From positions 10,200,264-10,264,263 of the forward strand of contig CM054159.1 in NCBI GenBank assembly GCA_028751875.1: DNA of 64,000 nucleotides, written 5' to 3'. Position numbers and translations under genes: made by a program. The notes beneath the pieces were generated by a model. It saw only the letters and a program-made list of their open reading frames with translations, had not been told where the DNA came from and made no database searches. Of the stretch, positions 34,765 through 47,084 are shown piece after piece; position 1 is the stretch's first letter, and each line of letters starts with the position of its first letter. The stretch comes from Rapana venosa (Eukaryota > Mollusca > Gastropoda > Neogastropoda > Muricidae).

Positions 34765-35410
34765 TGGAACCAGGAGGAAGCATGAAAGCATGAGATGTGT
34801 GACCTTTTTTTTTCATGAGCGTCAGTAAGATTTAAAGTGAGAAGTTAACTGACATTCTCTTGGTTGATAATGAATGGCATATTGAATGGTTTCAGTGATT
34901 TGGAGTGATGCTTGGACGTCATTTATCTGTATTGATCAGCGTGTTAAAAGTTGAAAGTGGGATGTTATGAACATTTTCAAAAGAGACTTGGCTGATAGTT
35001 GTGCATGCCATGCATGTACATGATTTACATGTACATTTCTGTATTTATCATTATATCAACCATGTTCAAAGGTGAGAGAGAGATAGAGAGATTTTAGACA
35101 GTGTGTACATACAGTCTTTGTATTAGTGTGTATGTCTTCATTTCAACCTGTGTGTGTGTGTGTGTACACGTGTCTGTGTGTGTGTACACGTGTGTGTGTT
35201 TTCAGGAGTCAGTGTTAATGCTGTTTAGGCAGAAATTACTTATTTGCACTAGAAGTGTGTCTGTGTGTGTGTGTGTGTGAGCATGCATATGTGTGTATGT
35301 ATGATGGAATTGTTGCGTTTTTTAGAATGAACAGACTAATTTGATAAAGAATGATTGCAGTTATTTTTGTGTGCATTTGAATTGAATAAAGAGATGTCTG
35401 TCATTTCAAG
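34765..35410 (+). terminator. COA3 3' UTR and poly(A) signal
   Basis: AATAAA at 35385-35390, about 620 bp after the stop. The 3' UTR includes GT-rich microsatellite tracts (about 35149-35200 and 35259-35280). Confidence 0.65.
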
Positions 35411-36429
35411 CGTTGATGTGATGCTTGTAAAGGATTGTGCATGTTTGGGTGTGGAGAAAAACAAACAAAAACTTTGATCTGTAGGTCTATGAGGTGTGGA
35501 GAGAGAAACGAAATGTAATGAATAACATTTAGTTCTAAGTGTTCACTGACATGGTTCATGGCATCTCATTTCATGCAAGCCTACAGCATAGACTGATAGA
35601 GTCTCACAGTTTACTGGCGCTGTTGAAAGTTAGAAGTTGTGTGTGATTCCTCAAGTGGAGAATGTTGCTTACAAAGTACTCGGTGTTAAACTAAAGCAGG
35701 ATGGCCAATATACCAAGAAGATTTGTCAGTATTATGCCCATCTACAAAACATGGGCAGCATCTTATTTTCATTTCAGGCAGCAAGTTGCTTTTACTGTAA
35801 CAAAATCTTTGTTATCAATTTCATATTGTTATCAGGTGTTATTGTTATTTTACACCCTGGGGGTGCACTCTGATTCACTCATCCCACCTGGGAATCACTG
35901 TGAGATGGGAAGTCCACCGGATGAGGAGTTTGCTGTTTGCGTGTATGGCTCTTTTCAAGTACCTCGCCATATAGGCAGCCATACACCAACTTATGAGGAT
36001 TTTTTAAAGGAGAGTGCAGGTTGTTATTTTAAGAGCTTGTCATAGCTGAAGGCAATTGTGACACAACACTTTACAACATAACATTTTAGTGAAGGCTTTG
36101 GCAATTGGCAGACATCAGTAACTGACATAGCTTCTGGCCTGGGCCATTGTTATCAGTGAAAACTGCAGTGAAGATGCTGAGTAGAAACAGAATCCTACCT
36201 TCGAGGGCTATGCAGTTATCAAGTAACCACAAAGTGGATTTTAAGTCAGAAATGGTGTAGTGTTTATGAAATGTTCATACATACATATATGGAAAGCTGA
36301 AAACGGGAAATTGTACTTGTCTGTGAGTTCAACAGTTGCCTTTTGGTCTCCCTGTTTGGCACTGTTTTGCAAGTGAACTACAGCACCTGTTTTCATTTGG
36401 TTTCCTTTTTAATTTTATTCTTTTAAATG
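35411..36429. other. Intergenic DNA; first member of a repeat pair
   Basis: No gene supported. The part at about 35860-36010 resembles 36790-36930 in the same orientation (GGATGAGGAGTTTGCTG..., TTTTCAAGTACCTCGCCATA against TTTTTCAAGCACCTCGCATA). The 114-residue open frame over it is a repeat translation. Confidence 0.5.
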
Positions 36430-36540
36430 ACCTTTCTCTGAAATTCGAATCTGGCTACTTTAATGGTAAACAAAAACGGTTGCATACACAGAAACCTCAC
36501 CATTGGTGAGTCTTGAGTTCTAGCTGAGGAACAGGGGTAA
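36430..36540 (+). repeat. SINE tail fragment (family B type)
   Basis: GAATCTGGCTACTTTAATGG, GGTTGCATACACAG, CACCATTGGTGAGTC and TAGCTGAGGAACAGGGG match the shared SINE tail. Confidence 0.7.
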
Positions 36541-36679
36541 AATTGACCTGATTTCTATAAAAAATTCTCTTTGAGGATTCATGGGGGTTCAAGTCAGAAC
36601 CACAGCAACAAGAGAGTTGCCCTGTCAAAATTCTGTAGATAAAAACCACTCTGACACACACATACAGACGAGGAAAGGG

Positions 36680-36935
36680 CTGCACTTACTGTGACAACGT
36701 CCCCGGGAAGAGCGGCCTGAATTCTCAATGAAAAACTGCTGTGAATAAAGATGGATAAACAATACAATGTTGTGCGTTCCCCATTTACACCCTAAGTCAC
36801 CCAGAACATGCACTATGCTCACTAAATACCCACTGGTGAATCTCAGTTGAATAGGAAGTAACACAGGATAAATTGCGTGATGATCTTTTTCAAGCACCTC
36901 GCATATAGACACATACTCTGACTTCAGAGGAGTAT
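36680..36935 (+). repeat. Repeat related to 33720-33830 and 35860-36010
   Basis: GGGAAGAGCGGCCTGAATTC resembles GGGAAGAGCAGCTTGAATTC at about 33730. The right part matches 35860-36010. Family not recognised. Confidence 0.5.
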
Positions 36936-36984
36936 ACAATACAATAAAAACAAAGTGTGCTTCCAACATTGTAGATAATCAAAC

Positions 36985-38160
36985 CTGCATGCACAAAATG
37001 GCCTACTCTTCCAAAAGATTGAAGGGCTTTTATAGAGTGCGCAATGTTATGGTGATTTCACACGGATGGACCTTAATTATAGTCTCACCAAGAACTCTGG
37101 ACATTCAAGTTTAAATTACTCATCAAACTGAAAGATAGCAGGGCTGGATTGAACCCAACTCATTACTTGTTAGCAAGTGAACGTCTTGACGCCTGCCACC
37201 TTTCTAATAATTTTCGATTATCTTTAATGTTCTCAAGACCTGATGTGATTTGATTTTTGTAAAAAGTAAGTGTCTACCTGAAATCACCATGGACTATTGT
37301 TACATTTAAAAACAATCCATAATAAAATGAATCCAACTCAAATGTTGCACTAAAAAAGAAACCAGAGGGAAAGTGTGATGGAGTATGCTAACCTTGTAAA
37401 TATCATAGTTGGTTAGTGAAGAGATCACGTCAATGACTGGGTGCTGACCTTTTCTGTGAAGACCAAGCTGATCTCATCTTTTAAATAAGCTAATTTTTTT
37501 CGATTTTAAGGTAAAAGCAAGGTACATGAAGTTATAAATATGACGATCTCGAACATGGATATAATGCTATTGCATGTGAATTTTTTAAAGTTGCATATAG
37601 CAGAATCTTTGAAATCTTTTTTAAATAAGTGACATGTAGTAAAATCTTTTAGCCAGTTCCAAAGAAAGAGAAAAATAGAAAGACTGTTGTAACTTAATGT
37701 AAGTGAAAGGAAAATATTTGGTATGTTTTTATATAATTGTTAATCGCATTTTAAGTGCTGATATGATTTTGTTGTTGTTGCTGTTGTTTGTTTTATTGTC
37801 ATTGCTTTTTGTTTGGTTGTTGTTTTTTGTTTGTTGTTTTTTGGGGGGAGGGTGTCCTGTTCCTGGGCTAGAGCTCCAAAGTTTACCAAAGGTTAGATTT
37901 TGTGTATGTGACCATTATTGTCCACCATTAAGGTAGCCACATTCTGACTTCAGGGATGCTGTCTAAATACAACACCAGTGATTACTTTTTTTTTAAAACA
38001 ATTGTCATCTGTTCCCACAGGCACACAATGGCCTACTCTTCCAAAAGGCAGAACGGATTTTAATTGGGAGGGGGAAGGGGGGGTAAACAAAAATCTCACC
38101 ATTGGTGAACCCTTTAGTTCAAACCATGGAACAACAACCAAAACCAAACGGAAAAAACAC
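36985..38160 (-). repeat. Scattered SINE pieces (families A and B)
   Basis: Family A body pieces lie at about 36995-37110 (CACAAAATGGCCTACTCTTCC) and 37995-38070 (TCTGTTCCCACAGGCACACA, ATGGCCTACTCTTCC). The shared tail in reverse lies at 37865-37960 (TAAGGTAGCCACATTCTGAC). Between them (37120-37860) is AT-rich DNA with no gene seen. Confidence 0.6.
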
Positions 38161-38171
38161 ACAGGCTAGCA

Positions 38172-38293
38172 CGGAGTACAGGAAAGCCTGGGGGTTAGAG
38201 CCTTGTGGTTGCGATCTGATGGCCCCTGATCAATCCCACATTTGAGCTGCCACTGAGACACCCATTCAAGGGAATCCCCCCCACCCTGGGGAA

Positions 38294-38330
<37 letters not shown>

Positions 38331-38540
38331 ACCCTTGAATTAGGCCTAATATCAGTGCCAACTCCATTCCCCGGAAAGTCCTTCAGATAATAATAATAAT
38401 AATAATGTATGGAATTTATATTGTGCTGAATCTTGTAAAGCAACAAATCAAAGCACTCAATGAGATGAGACTATTAACCAAGGTCCTGTGGGTGAATATA
38501 GGCAACACAACATCTTGTGCACACCTTTAAAAAGGAGGCT
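38172..38540 (+). repeat. SINE family A copy interrupted by poly-C and a (AAT)n repeat
   Basis: Head AAGCCTGGGGGTTAGAGCC, then a ~44-base poly-C run (38287-38330). Body AGTCCTTCAGATAA is broken by (AAT)n plus TGGAATTTATATTGTGCTGA to CAAAGCACTCAA (38387-38460), after which the body resumes with GATGAGACTATTAACCAAGG. The inserted piece is another small repeat, also seen at 40864-40935 and 56372-56420. Confidence 0.75.
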
Positions 38541-38828
38541 ACTATACCTTTATAAAGAAGACTGTATGATCAGCATTTGCCCAAGATGAGGACAACCTTT
38601 TCTTTGCTGACAAGTGTGCCACACAATCTTCCACTGACAAAATGGTGGGTTTAACAAAAAAATCATTTATGTAAAGTAGTGGATAACCACTGCATAGTAT
38701 ATTCATCATTGTTCTGGGAGCTTTTTAACACAGTTATGAACACTAAGGAAGATGATTGTTATAACAGGAGAGAATCACAACACTAGAGAGATCAATGCTC
38801 AACACCAACTTATCTCATACCTATTACT

Positions 38829-38990
38829 TCGAGGATAATGGAATAAGCATTCTGCTTTTTTCCCCATCCAGTCCCCATGTTTGCAGTTTTGTAAATGTTA
38901 TCATCCGTTCCCACCGGCACACAATGACCAACTCTTCCAGAAAGCCGAACAGGTTTTAACGTATGCCCAAGATGTTCTGCATACATTCGA
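38829..38990 (-). repeat. SINE family A, 3' half
   Basis: GAGGATAATGGAATAAGCAT, CCGTTCCCACCGGCACACAA and CCAACTCTTCCAGAAAGCCG are family landmarks in reverse orientation. Confidence 0.8.
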
Positions 38991-39229
38991 GATTAAAACA
39001 ATAATGCACATGAAATGCACTTACCCATTCAGATCAAGCCGTTTAAATTATATTTTGATATCATACTATTATCTTACATAAAGCCCAACAAAATATTCTC
39101 TTTTCCACATTCAGACCACAAGGCTGTTTTCATAGCCCTCGCACCTCAAAATTCCATAAAAGGTCCATTATATGGAGTGTACATTTAGCCCAATAATAGT
39201 CTTATAAACGATGATACATCGTATGCCGA

Positions 39230-40700
39230 GTACATGAATAGTGCCATCTCAACATGTAAGGGGGAAAATTCTGTCACGTCCATCTCAGTCCTCACTACAA
39301 ATTGAAACTATGCAAAATCATAAGAGAACTGTCAATATCATATTGCCAGAGTCAGCAACGTAAGAAAAAGAAGCACATGAACAAAGTACTTGTGAAAATA
39401 AATCAAATAGAAAACAGACTTGAATATAAAAATATTTTTAAAAACCCAGCTTATAACAGATATAAATAAATTTAAATCGGAATTAAAACTAAATGCTCTC
39501 GCCATTGCCCATGGTGCACAAACAAGACCTAGAATGGGATTATAGAAGGTGAAAAGTACAGGCCTACTGCAAAAACAATGCTACAGCCAACCTGATAACT
39601 ATGCTCAAAACTGGGATGGCAATACTGTAAAAGACCAGTGAAGCATTATGCCCAAACAAGCTAACTAAAAATTATATGAAAAGCCCTAGAATGGGTAACA
39701 TACCACTCACAGTCACACCACTTCAATTGCTTATATCTTAGGCCAAGCTCACAATACACCACCAACCCTAGATGATCATGAAATACAAAAGTGAGAAACA
39801 GGTAAGCGAAGCAGATATTGCAGAAGCATTAAAACAAATGAAAAAAGTAGTGATGGCTCCCCACAGAATTTTATACATTTTTATGGACACTGATCAAAAC
39901 AATGCTTCACAGCACACATCTCCACTCCTTTCAGAGAAACACAGCAGAAAGGAATTATTACGTCACTACATAAAGAGGAAAATCTGCCAAGAGATAACTT
40001 ACTAAACTGGTGTAGCCTACCAATCACTATTCTCAGTAGAAACTATAAAATCTTAGCAAAAACTATAGTAATAACACAGTACTGAATAAATGCATTAGTG
40101 GCAAGAGACCCATGTGCCTTTATTAAAGGCAGGAATATAGGCCTAGCTACTATACTTTGAACAGCTGATGATGTTATAAACTATATGAACAAAATCAACC
40201 TTCCAGGAATCCTGGTAGCAATAGACTTCACAAAAGCATTTGATACAATCTCAAAAAAAGTTTTAACAAAATAGCCCAAAACAATAGGCCTACGGATTTG
40301 GTCCCAACTTCCTAACGTGGATAGAAACTGTTTCAGCACAAACAAAAAGCTAGTAAGCCACTATGGCTGGATATCTGAATCCTTTAAAGTAAAAAGAGGT
40401 ATCCACCAAGGTTGCCCTCTATCTCCTCTACTTTTTGTGCTATCAGACGAGCTGTTGACATTAAAAATTCGAAGTAGGCCTAAGGAGTCACGATACCAAA
40501 TACTGAAAGTAATGATCAAAATAATGACATAATAAAAATACAAGTTTGCAGATGACACAACAAGGTACATAAGAGACAAAGATGACTTAGAGGCCCCGAT
40601 TAAAGTGTTCGAGGCCTTCCCACTAATCTCTGGCCTGGAAATGAACAAATGCTGAACGGAAGCCAGCCTATGTAGCTAGGTAGATACAAATTCAATGAAC
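39230..40700 (+). mobile_element. Fossil non-LTR retrotransposon (L1/Tx1-like reverse transcriptase)
   Basis: Interrupted translations in order: SEADIAEALKQMKK, VAIDFTKAFDTISKK (RT motif with FTKAFD), FKVKRGIHQGCPLSPLLFVL (RT motif 4), KFADDTTRYIRDKDD (catalytic FADD) and LISGLEMNKCK-like sequence. Stops and frameshifts interrupt every segment. QGCPLSPLLF and FADDT resemble L1/Tx1-type RTs; the clade is tentative. An uncertain 5' boundary lies near 39230. Confidence 0.75.
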
Positions 40701-40863
40701 AGAAATAGGCCTACCACCAACTAAAATAGGTGAAACAACTTAAAATCTTATGAGTTTTTTTCAGAAATGACATCAGCGCATGTCAGATAGGGCATAACTG
40801 TCCCAGAACAGTTGGAAATAAAAGAATATATGAAATAAAAGGTAGGCCCCTACGTTTTTCATG

Positions 40864-40940
40864 ATGATAATAATAATAATAAATGGAACTTATATTGCAC
40901 TATATCTTGCAAAGACAGATAAAAGCGCATGATATGGTAG
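40864..40940. repeat. Short dispersed repeat with (TAA)n head
   Basis: (TAA)n followed by ATGGAACTTATATTGCACTA, TCTTGCAAAGACAGATAAAAGC. Homologous to 38387-38460 and 56372-56420. Confidence 0.6.
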
Positions 40941-41102
40941 CCATATCGTGATGTATGTTTCTGCCATAATTAACAAAATGTTCCGATTAGGCCTATATAT
41001 GCAGTGTCCTCATCCCACTGTCCCCGTGTGGGTGGGCTGGAAAGGCCTGACCGCCATAGTAATAATCCTTTCCTATTTGTATTCTCCCTTCCATTCCTAT
41101 CC

Positions 41103-41521
41103 CTCCCACCCCTTCCTCGATCAGATTTTCTTTATTTGTGTTCTTTCTTTCGTTCGATGGTTAGTTTGTTGTTGTTGTTTTTTTTCTTTTCCTTGATTTT
41201 TATCCCCCATCTTCTTGTCTGTTTTCTTGCTGTTGTTCTGTTATCAAGTGTTTCTTTTCTGCTTTGTTTCTCTTTCTGCCTGTCTAGCTGTTCTATCTTT
41301 ATTTCTACTTTCTTTCTGTCTACCTTTCTTCTTTTTTTCTTTCTGTCTGTCTGTCTGTCTGTCTCTCTTTCTTTGTTTGTTTCTTTCTTTCTTTGTTCCT
41401 TTCTTTCCTCCTACTTTCCTTCTGTGTGACTTTCTTCTTTCCCGTTATTCCTGTCTTTTCTTTCTTCTGTCTTTATTTCATCCTATTCTTTCCTTCCTTT
41501 CTTTCTATGTTTCCTTCCTTT

Positions 41522-41585
<64 letters not shown>

Positions 41586-41645
41586 CTTTCTGTCTGTCTG
41601 TCTGTCTGTCTCATGTCTTCTTTCCTTTTTTCTGTCCTTCTTTCG
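41103..41645. repeat. Long CT-rich low-complexity tract with (TA)n
   Basis: Pyrimidine-rich TTTC/TCTG repeats with a (TA)n microsatellite of about 58 bp at 41525-41582 and (TCTG)n on both sides. The Phe/Leu/Ser-rich open frames are not genes. Confidence 0.92.
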
Positions 41646-41829
41646 TCTTTCACAGTGTATAATTTTCATGTGCAGTAGGCAAAAACATTCTTAGTCAGCA
41701 AGCAAGCAACTGCACACACAGGCCGGCAAAGCAAGAAGTCTGGGTAGGCAAAAAGCAGGCTGAAAGAAACCAGCCAGCCAGTTAGCCAGGCAGTGGTGAT
41801 AAAAAGGAGAATATATAGTACAGTAAAAG

Positions 41830-44800
41830 AACCCCCGTGGGACTCCTGGTTTATGCTTGCAAAGCGAGCATTGCAAGAATAGGATCCCTGCCCTCCAACC
41901 AGGCATGTCATAAGAGGCGTCTAAGGTGGAACCCTTCCTCCAGGTTGGGGGTTGGGCACAGGGCTAACAACGTAAAAGAAGACAAGTTATGGAAACAGCA
42001 ACAGAGAACATTAATTTTCTACTTTTGCGTGCGGAGGACCTCCCGGGTCCAGTGAGACTCGTATGAATGCTGATGGCCAAAGCCAAGAGGAAGCTACCAG
42101 CAGGATAAGGGAAGACCTGAACACCACCAAAACTAAGATCAGACTAGGACATTGGCACGTGAGGACGATGTATGAGACGGGCAAGCTGGCACAGGTAACA
42201 TTAGAGATGAGAAGATTCAACCTCCATGTCCTAGGAGTAAGCGAGAGTAGATGAACTGGATCTGGGAGAATGAGAACCACCACCAGAGAAACCGTCCTCT
42301 ACTCTGGGAGAGATGACGACCAGCACCACGAGGGGGTTGCCATCATCCTCAAGAAAGGCGTTGAGCGATGCCTTATGAAGTGGAAGCCTGTCAACAACAG
42401 ACTAATGAGTGCGAGACTGAAGGGAAGGCACATCAACATCACCATCATCCAGTGCTACGCACTAACCAACAACAGCAACGATGAGAGCAAAGACAACTTC
42501 TACCACCAGCTGCAGACAGAGACAGAGAAGGCCCCACGCCATGACCTCATCGTCATCATGGGGGACCTCAACGCCAAGGTCGAAAGCGACAACACCGACT
42601 ATAAGAGAGTCATGGGAAAACACGGAGTGGGGAACAGAAATGACAACTGGGAGAGACTTGTGGAGTTCTGTGCCATGAACAACCTAGTGATAGGAGGGAC
42701 CCTCTTCACGCACTGGGACATCCACAAGCTGACTTGGACGTCGCCGAATGAGAGAGATATGAACCAGATTGACCATCTGATGATCAACGGTATATGGAGA
42801 CGATTTCTTCTGGATGTGAGAACCAAGCGAAGTGCGGATGTCGGGAGCGATCATCACCTGGTGACAGCACACATCCAGATGAAACTGAAGAAGAACACAA
42901 GACCAACCACTCAAGCGCGATTTGATACCCAGCGACTGAGAGACACCAACGTGAAGTCTGCATTCATCAACAATCTGAGGAACAGATTCCACATCCTGCA
43001 GAACATGACAGAACAGCATGACATAGACGCGACATGGAAGCAGATCTGTAAACTGTACACTGAGAGCAGCAAAGAGAGCATCGGTCATCAAAAGAAGAAG
43101 ACCAACAATGACTGGATCCAACAACAGACCCTCGATGCCATCAAAGAAAGGAGAGAGATTAAGAGGAGACTTCTGCAAGTAAAGTCTCCACGGCTACGAG
43201 AGAGGCAGGAAGAGTTGTACAGAGAGGCACACAGGAAAGTGAAGAGACTCGCAGCACGCCGTGACAAGAGAGAAGCCATGGACCAGCTGGCAGCTGAGGC
43301 AGAAGAGGCGGCGGCCCAAGGAGAGCAAGGGAGAGTCTACAAGATCACCAAGAAAGTATGCAACAAATTTAAGAGCAGCACTGGGGGACCAATCAGGGAC
43401 AGACAAGGGAAACTGTTGACAACAGAGAAAGAGCAAGAAGAAAGATGGGCTGAACACTTCCAGGAAGTTCTCAACCAACCACCACCTGACGAGACAGCCG
43501 ACATCCCAGAAGCTACAAAAGACTTAGACATTGATGTCAACCCCCCAACAAAGGAAGAGATAGTGGCTTCCATCAAGATCCTCAAGAACGGCAAGTCACC
43601 AGGCCAGGACAACCTTGGTGCCGAACTATTCAAGGCAGATTCTGAACTAGCAGCTGACATACTGCAACCACTGTTCACAGCTGCATGGAAGAACGAGAAA
43701 GTACCTGACGATTGGACCAAGGGAGTGATAGTCAAAATCCCCAAGAAAGGAACCCTAAGTGACTGCAACAACTGGAGGGGAATCACTATTTTGTCTGTGC
43801 CGAGCAAGATACTAGCCAAGGTCATCATCAGAAGAATATCAGACGCTGTGGACGATGCACTGAGGAAGGAACAAGCAGGGTTCAGGAGGCAACGAGGATT
43901 ATAGACCAGATATTCACGCTCAGAGACATCATCGAACAGTGCACAGAGTGGCAAAGACAACTGTATGTGAATTTTGTGGACTTGGAAAAGGCATTTGACA
44001 GCATACACAGAGACAGCCTTTGGAGTATCCCTTGACACTTTGGCATCCCATCGAAACTGGTACACCTTATCAAGAGCTTCTACGACAACTTCAGATGCTC
44101 TGTGGGCCATAGCAACACTGTCTTCGAAGTCAAGACTGGAGTAAGACAAGGATGTGTGATGTCGGCAGTTCTCTTCAATCTGGCCATTGATTGGGTGATG
44201 AGGAAGACGACAGAAGACACCCCAAGAGGGATTCGCTGGAGCCTGTTCTCAACACTAGATGACCTTGACTTTACGGATGACCTGGAGATGCTGTCACACA
44301 CACACACCAACATATCCAGGAGAAGACCAGCAGACTCCAAACATTCGGACAGCAAATGGGGCTTCGTATTAGCACCAAGAAAACAAAGACAATGTCGCTC
44401 AATGTGAACACACCAGCCCCTGTGAAAGTGAATGGAACTGACCTGCAGCCAGACAGACAAGTTCACATACCTTGGCAGCAGCATCAAACCAGAGGGCGGC
44501 ACAAAAGAAGACATCCACAACAGACTGGGCAAGGCCAGGAGTGTGTTTAGGGAGATGAACAATATCTGGAGATCAACTCAGTACAACACCAACACCAAGC
44601 TGAAGCTATACCAGAGCTGTGTTGTATCTATGCTCCTGTACGGTTCTGAGTGCTGGAGGATGACGGAAGCAGATCTTACCAAACTTCGATCCTTTCACAC
44701 CGTTTGCCTGCAAAGAATTCTCTGGATCCTTTGGCCAGAGAAGATCTCCAATGAAGACCTACTACGGAGATGCAGGCAGGAAGACATGGGAACCATCATC

Positions 44801-45075
44801 ACCAGACGACGGTGGAAGTGGATTGGGCACATCTTCCGAAGAGACCCACAGTCAATCACAAGAACAGTATTGTACTGGACCCCAGAAGGAAGGAGAAAGA
44901 AAGGAAGACCAAAAGCAACGTGGAGGAGGACTGTAGAAAGTGAGATGAAGGCCATGCAGCACTCTTGGGGATCAGTGACTACGTTAGCCTAGGATAGGCA
45001 GGAGTGGAAACGCTTTGTTGCTGCCCTACACACCACTTGGTGTAATGGTGATGATGATGATGATGATGATGACAG
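41830..45075 (+). mobile_element. RTE-type non-LTR retrotransposon, nearly full length, inactivated
   Basis: A single endonuclease plus RT polyprotein, spread over broken frames from 42063 to 44992 and followed by a short 3' UTR ending in (GAT)n at 45049-45072, the kind of short repeat tail RTE-clade elements use. The 5' part (about 41830-42060) is non-coding. Damage: a TGA at 42252-42254 where the family has Trp, a frameshift near 43890, a TGA at 44033-44035, and further frameshifts near 44320 and 44450. Proteins of this type are often mis-annotated in invertebrate genomes as craniofacial development protein 2-like. The 5' boundary is approximate; no target duplication was found. Confidence 0.88.
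42063..44992 (+). pseudogene. RTE-type endonuclease/reverse transcriptase ORF, broken
   Basis: Segments in order: GHWHVRTMYETGKLAQ (endonuclease N-terminus), MGDLNAKV and GSDHHLVTAH (endonuclease catalytic motifs), a charged coiled linker (about 43090-43370), NWRGITILSVPSKILAKVI, FVDLEKAFDSIHRDSLW and GVRQGCVMSAVLFNLAIDW (RT motifs), then FTDD at the catalytic position where FADD/YADD is expected, FTYLGSSIKPEGG, LLYGSECWRMTEADLTKLRS, and a C-terminus rich in RRRWKWIGH and GRRKKGRPKATW. The longest intact stretch is 42270-43904 (544 aa). It is clearly non-functional. Confidence 0.88.
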
Positions 45076-45175
45076 TAAAAGAAAAAAAAAACACCCACAG
45101 AAAAAACAACAACAACACACACACACAAAATCAAACGAAAGAAAAAACAAACAACAAAAAACAAAACAAAACAAC

Positions 45176-45178
<3 letters not shown>

Positions 45179-45238
<60 letters not shown>

Positions 45239-45268
45239 AGAGAGGAGAGAGAGAGAGAGAGAGAGAGA
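45179..45268. repeat. (GA)n microsatellite, left part
   Basis: Long GA repeat interrupted only at 45235-45247; it continues at 45620-45648 beyond an inserted SINE. Confidence 0.95.
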
Positions 45269-45618
45269 TTTTATTTTTATTTATTCTTTTATATGGAGGA
45301 TAATGGAATAAGCACTAATTTGCTTTTTTACATCTAGTCCCCGTGTGTATGCGGTTTTGTAAATTCTGTCATCTGTTCCCACCGGCACACGATGGCCTAC
45401 TCTTACGAAAAGTGGAACAGGATTTAACGTGTGCGCAAGATATTCTGCGTGCGTTCGCACACGGGGCCTTGGTTAATAGTCTCATCCGAAGGACTTTTGG
45501 GGAGAGTGGAGTCTGCACTGATGTTAACTCCAGGGGAAAATATCCCCCTTGAACGGAATCGAACCCCGGTCGTCAGACTGCGAGCGAAATGTTCTGACCA
45601 CAAGGCTATCCTGTCCCC
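45269..45618 (-). repeat. SINE family A, full-length copy inserted into (GA)n
   Basis: In reverse orientation it starts GGGGACAGGATAGCCTTGTGG (box A), has GGGTTCGATTCC (box B), and ends in a TAAAAT-type tail. It is bordered by GA repeats on both sides, so it landed inside the microsatellite. Close identity to the 32581 copy suggests relatively recent insertion. Confidence 0.92.
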
Positions 45619-45648
45619 AAGAGAGAGAGAGAGAGAGAGAGAGAGCCC

Positions 45649-46345
45649 AAGTTAGGCTATCACTGTCAACACTGATTCTCCATGATACACACGTGGAAAC
45701 GAACTCTGCTCACCCACAGAGGGTTTATTGGGACTGACTTTCCTGGCTGACACTCCAGTTTACATTCTGATTTGGCGACCGATGAGACAAGATCGTCTTG
45801 TCTACCCATGCAGAAAATCCACACATAGATCAGTGCCATTTTCACCCGAGGCTAACAGGTAACTATTGTTATCTTTATGTAGTGTGCTGATCTGTTTGTT
45901 GTTGATGACTATGTTTGGTATGAAAGCATACTGAACAGCAAAGGGGGAAAATAATTTTGCATTCTGAGTCAAGAAGTTGCAGAGTAGTGTCTTAGTCGGG
46001 GAAGATTTCCGTATGTAGGCTTATACCATACAGTGACTTGGGTCACTGTACTTTGGCAAACTGTATCATGTGGAACCCTCCCCTTTTCGGGGTATCCATG
46101 CCACTGACCATACTACTTCTCTGCAAAAGGATACTTTTTGAACGTGAGCCCAAGATGTTATAGGAGTAAAGTTAGACACAGGACCTCCAGAAAAAAAGAT
46201 TAAAAAAATGAAATGGTTAAAGCATGGCAGTGTTCATCAATGATTTTAAAATTATTTTAGCGACCCCCCCCCCCCCCCCCCCCCCCTCCCGCGCGAATTT
46301 AGTAGAAAGTTACCCTACCCCCATGAATGTAGCAGCATTCCGGGG
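45649..46345. other. Intergenic DNA, no gene seen
   Basis: No supported gene. A poly-C tract lies at 46265-46286. Confidence 0.5.
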
Positions 46346-46866
46346 GTGATGCCAGTGTGCATGCACTGTTTATAATTTCATCCGTTCCCAGCAGTATGCA
46401 ATGGCCTAATCTTCCGAAAGGCGGAACGGGCTTTAACTTTTGCGCAAGATGTTTGCGTGTGTTCGCGCACTGGACCTCATCTGAAGGACTTTCAGGGAAG
46501 TGGAGTTGGCAGTCTAGGGGAAAAAAGTCCTCTTGAAACGGTACCTTGGTAGTGGCTCAACTGGGGCCTTCAGATCATGAGGGCAGTGCTCCAACAACCG
46601 GGCTGCCGCCCCCCCCCCCCCCGTCCAATTAAAACCATTTAAAAAAAAGTTAATTTTGAGGATAAGGAATGATTCGTGTGCTTTTTATTTTTTTAATATA
46701 CATCCTGTCCCCCATGTGCATGTAGTCTTGCAAATGTCCTCCGTTCCCACCAGCGCAATGGTCTACTCTTCCGATAGGGGAACAAGTTGGCAAACTGTTC
46801 TGCTTGCATTCCTTCCAACAGCAGGACCTTGGTTTGTGGTCTCATCCAAGGACTGTTATATTAAGC
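46346..46866 (-). repeat. Two SINE family A fragments in tandem
   Basis: Copy one is 46346-46612 (CGTTCCCAGCAGTATGCAAT, AGGCGGAACGGGCTTTAAC, CCTCATCTGAAGGACTTTC), ending at a poly-C tract. Copy two is 46655-46866 (GAGGATAAGGAATGATTCG, CCGTTCCCACCAGCGCAATG). Both are reverse oriented. Confidence 0.8.
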
Positions 46867-47084
46867 CAGTTTTCAGTACTTGAGCATGGGTGAGGTTGTT
46901 AAGGATGATGAAACTGAAGATACATTTTTGTGCGAAAAATGAGTAAAGAAGGTTATCCCCCCAAAAAAAAAGAAAAAAAAGAAAGGGCAAGTTCAAGGAA
47001 TAAGCTAGCAGACGCCAAAGTCTCCAAGGGAGGTAATTTATCAAGTTGGCGCATGCGCAAGTAAGTCTTTGGAAGTCGTCTGTC

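Noticed and set aside
35701..36045. 114-aa open frame
   Set aside because: Overlaps a repeat also found at 36790-36930; no motif, no poly(A) or splice support.
41004..41694. Phe/Leu/Ser-rich open frames of 141 and 159 aa that look like membrane proteins
   Set aside because: Low-complexity CT-rich repeat and (TA)n tract, no domain or splice context.
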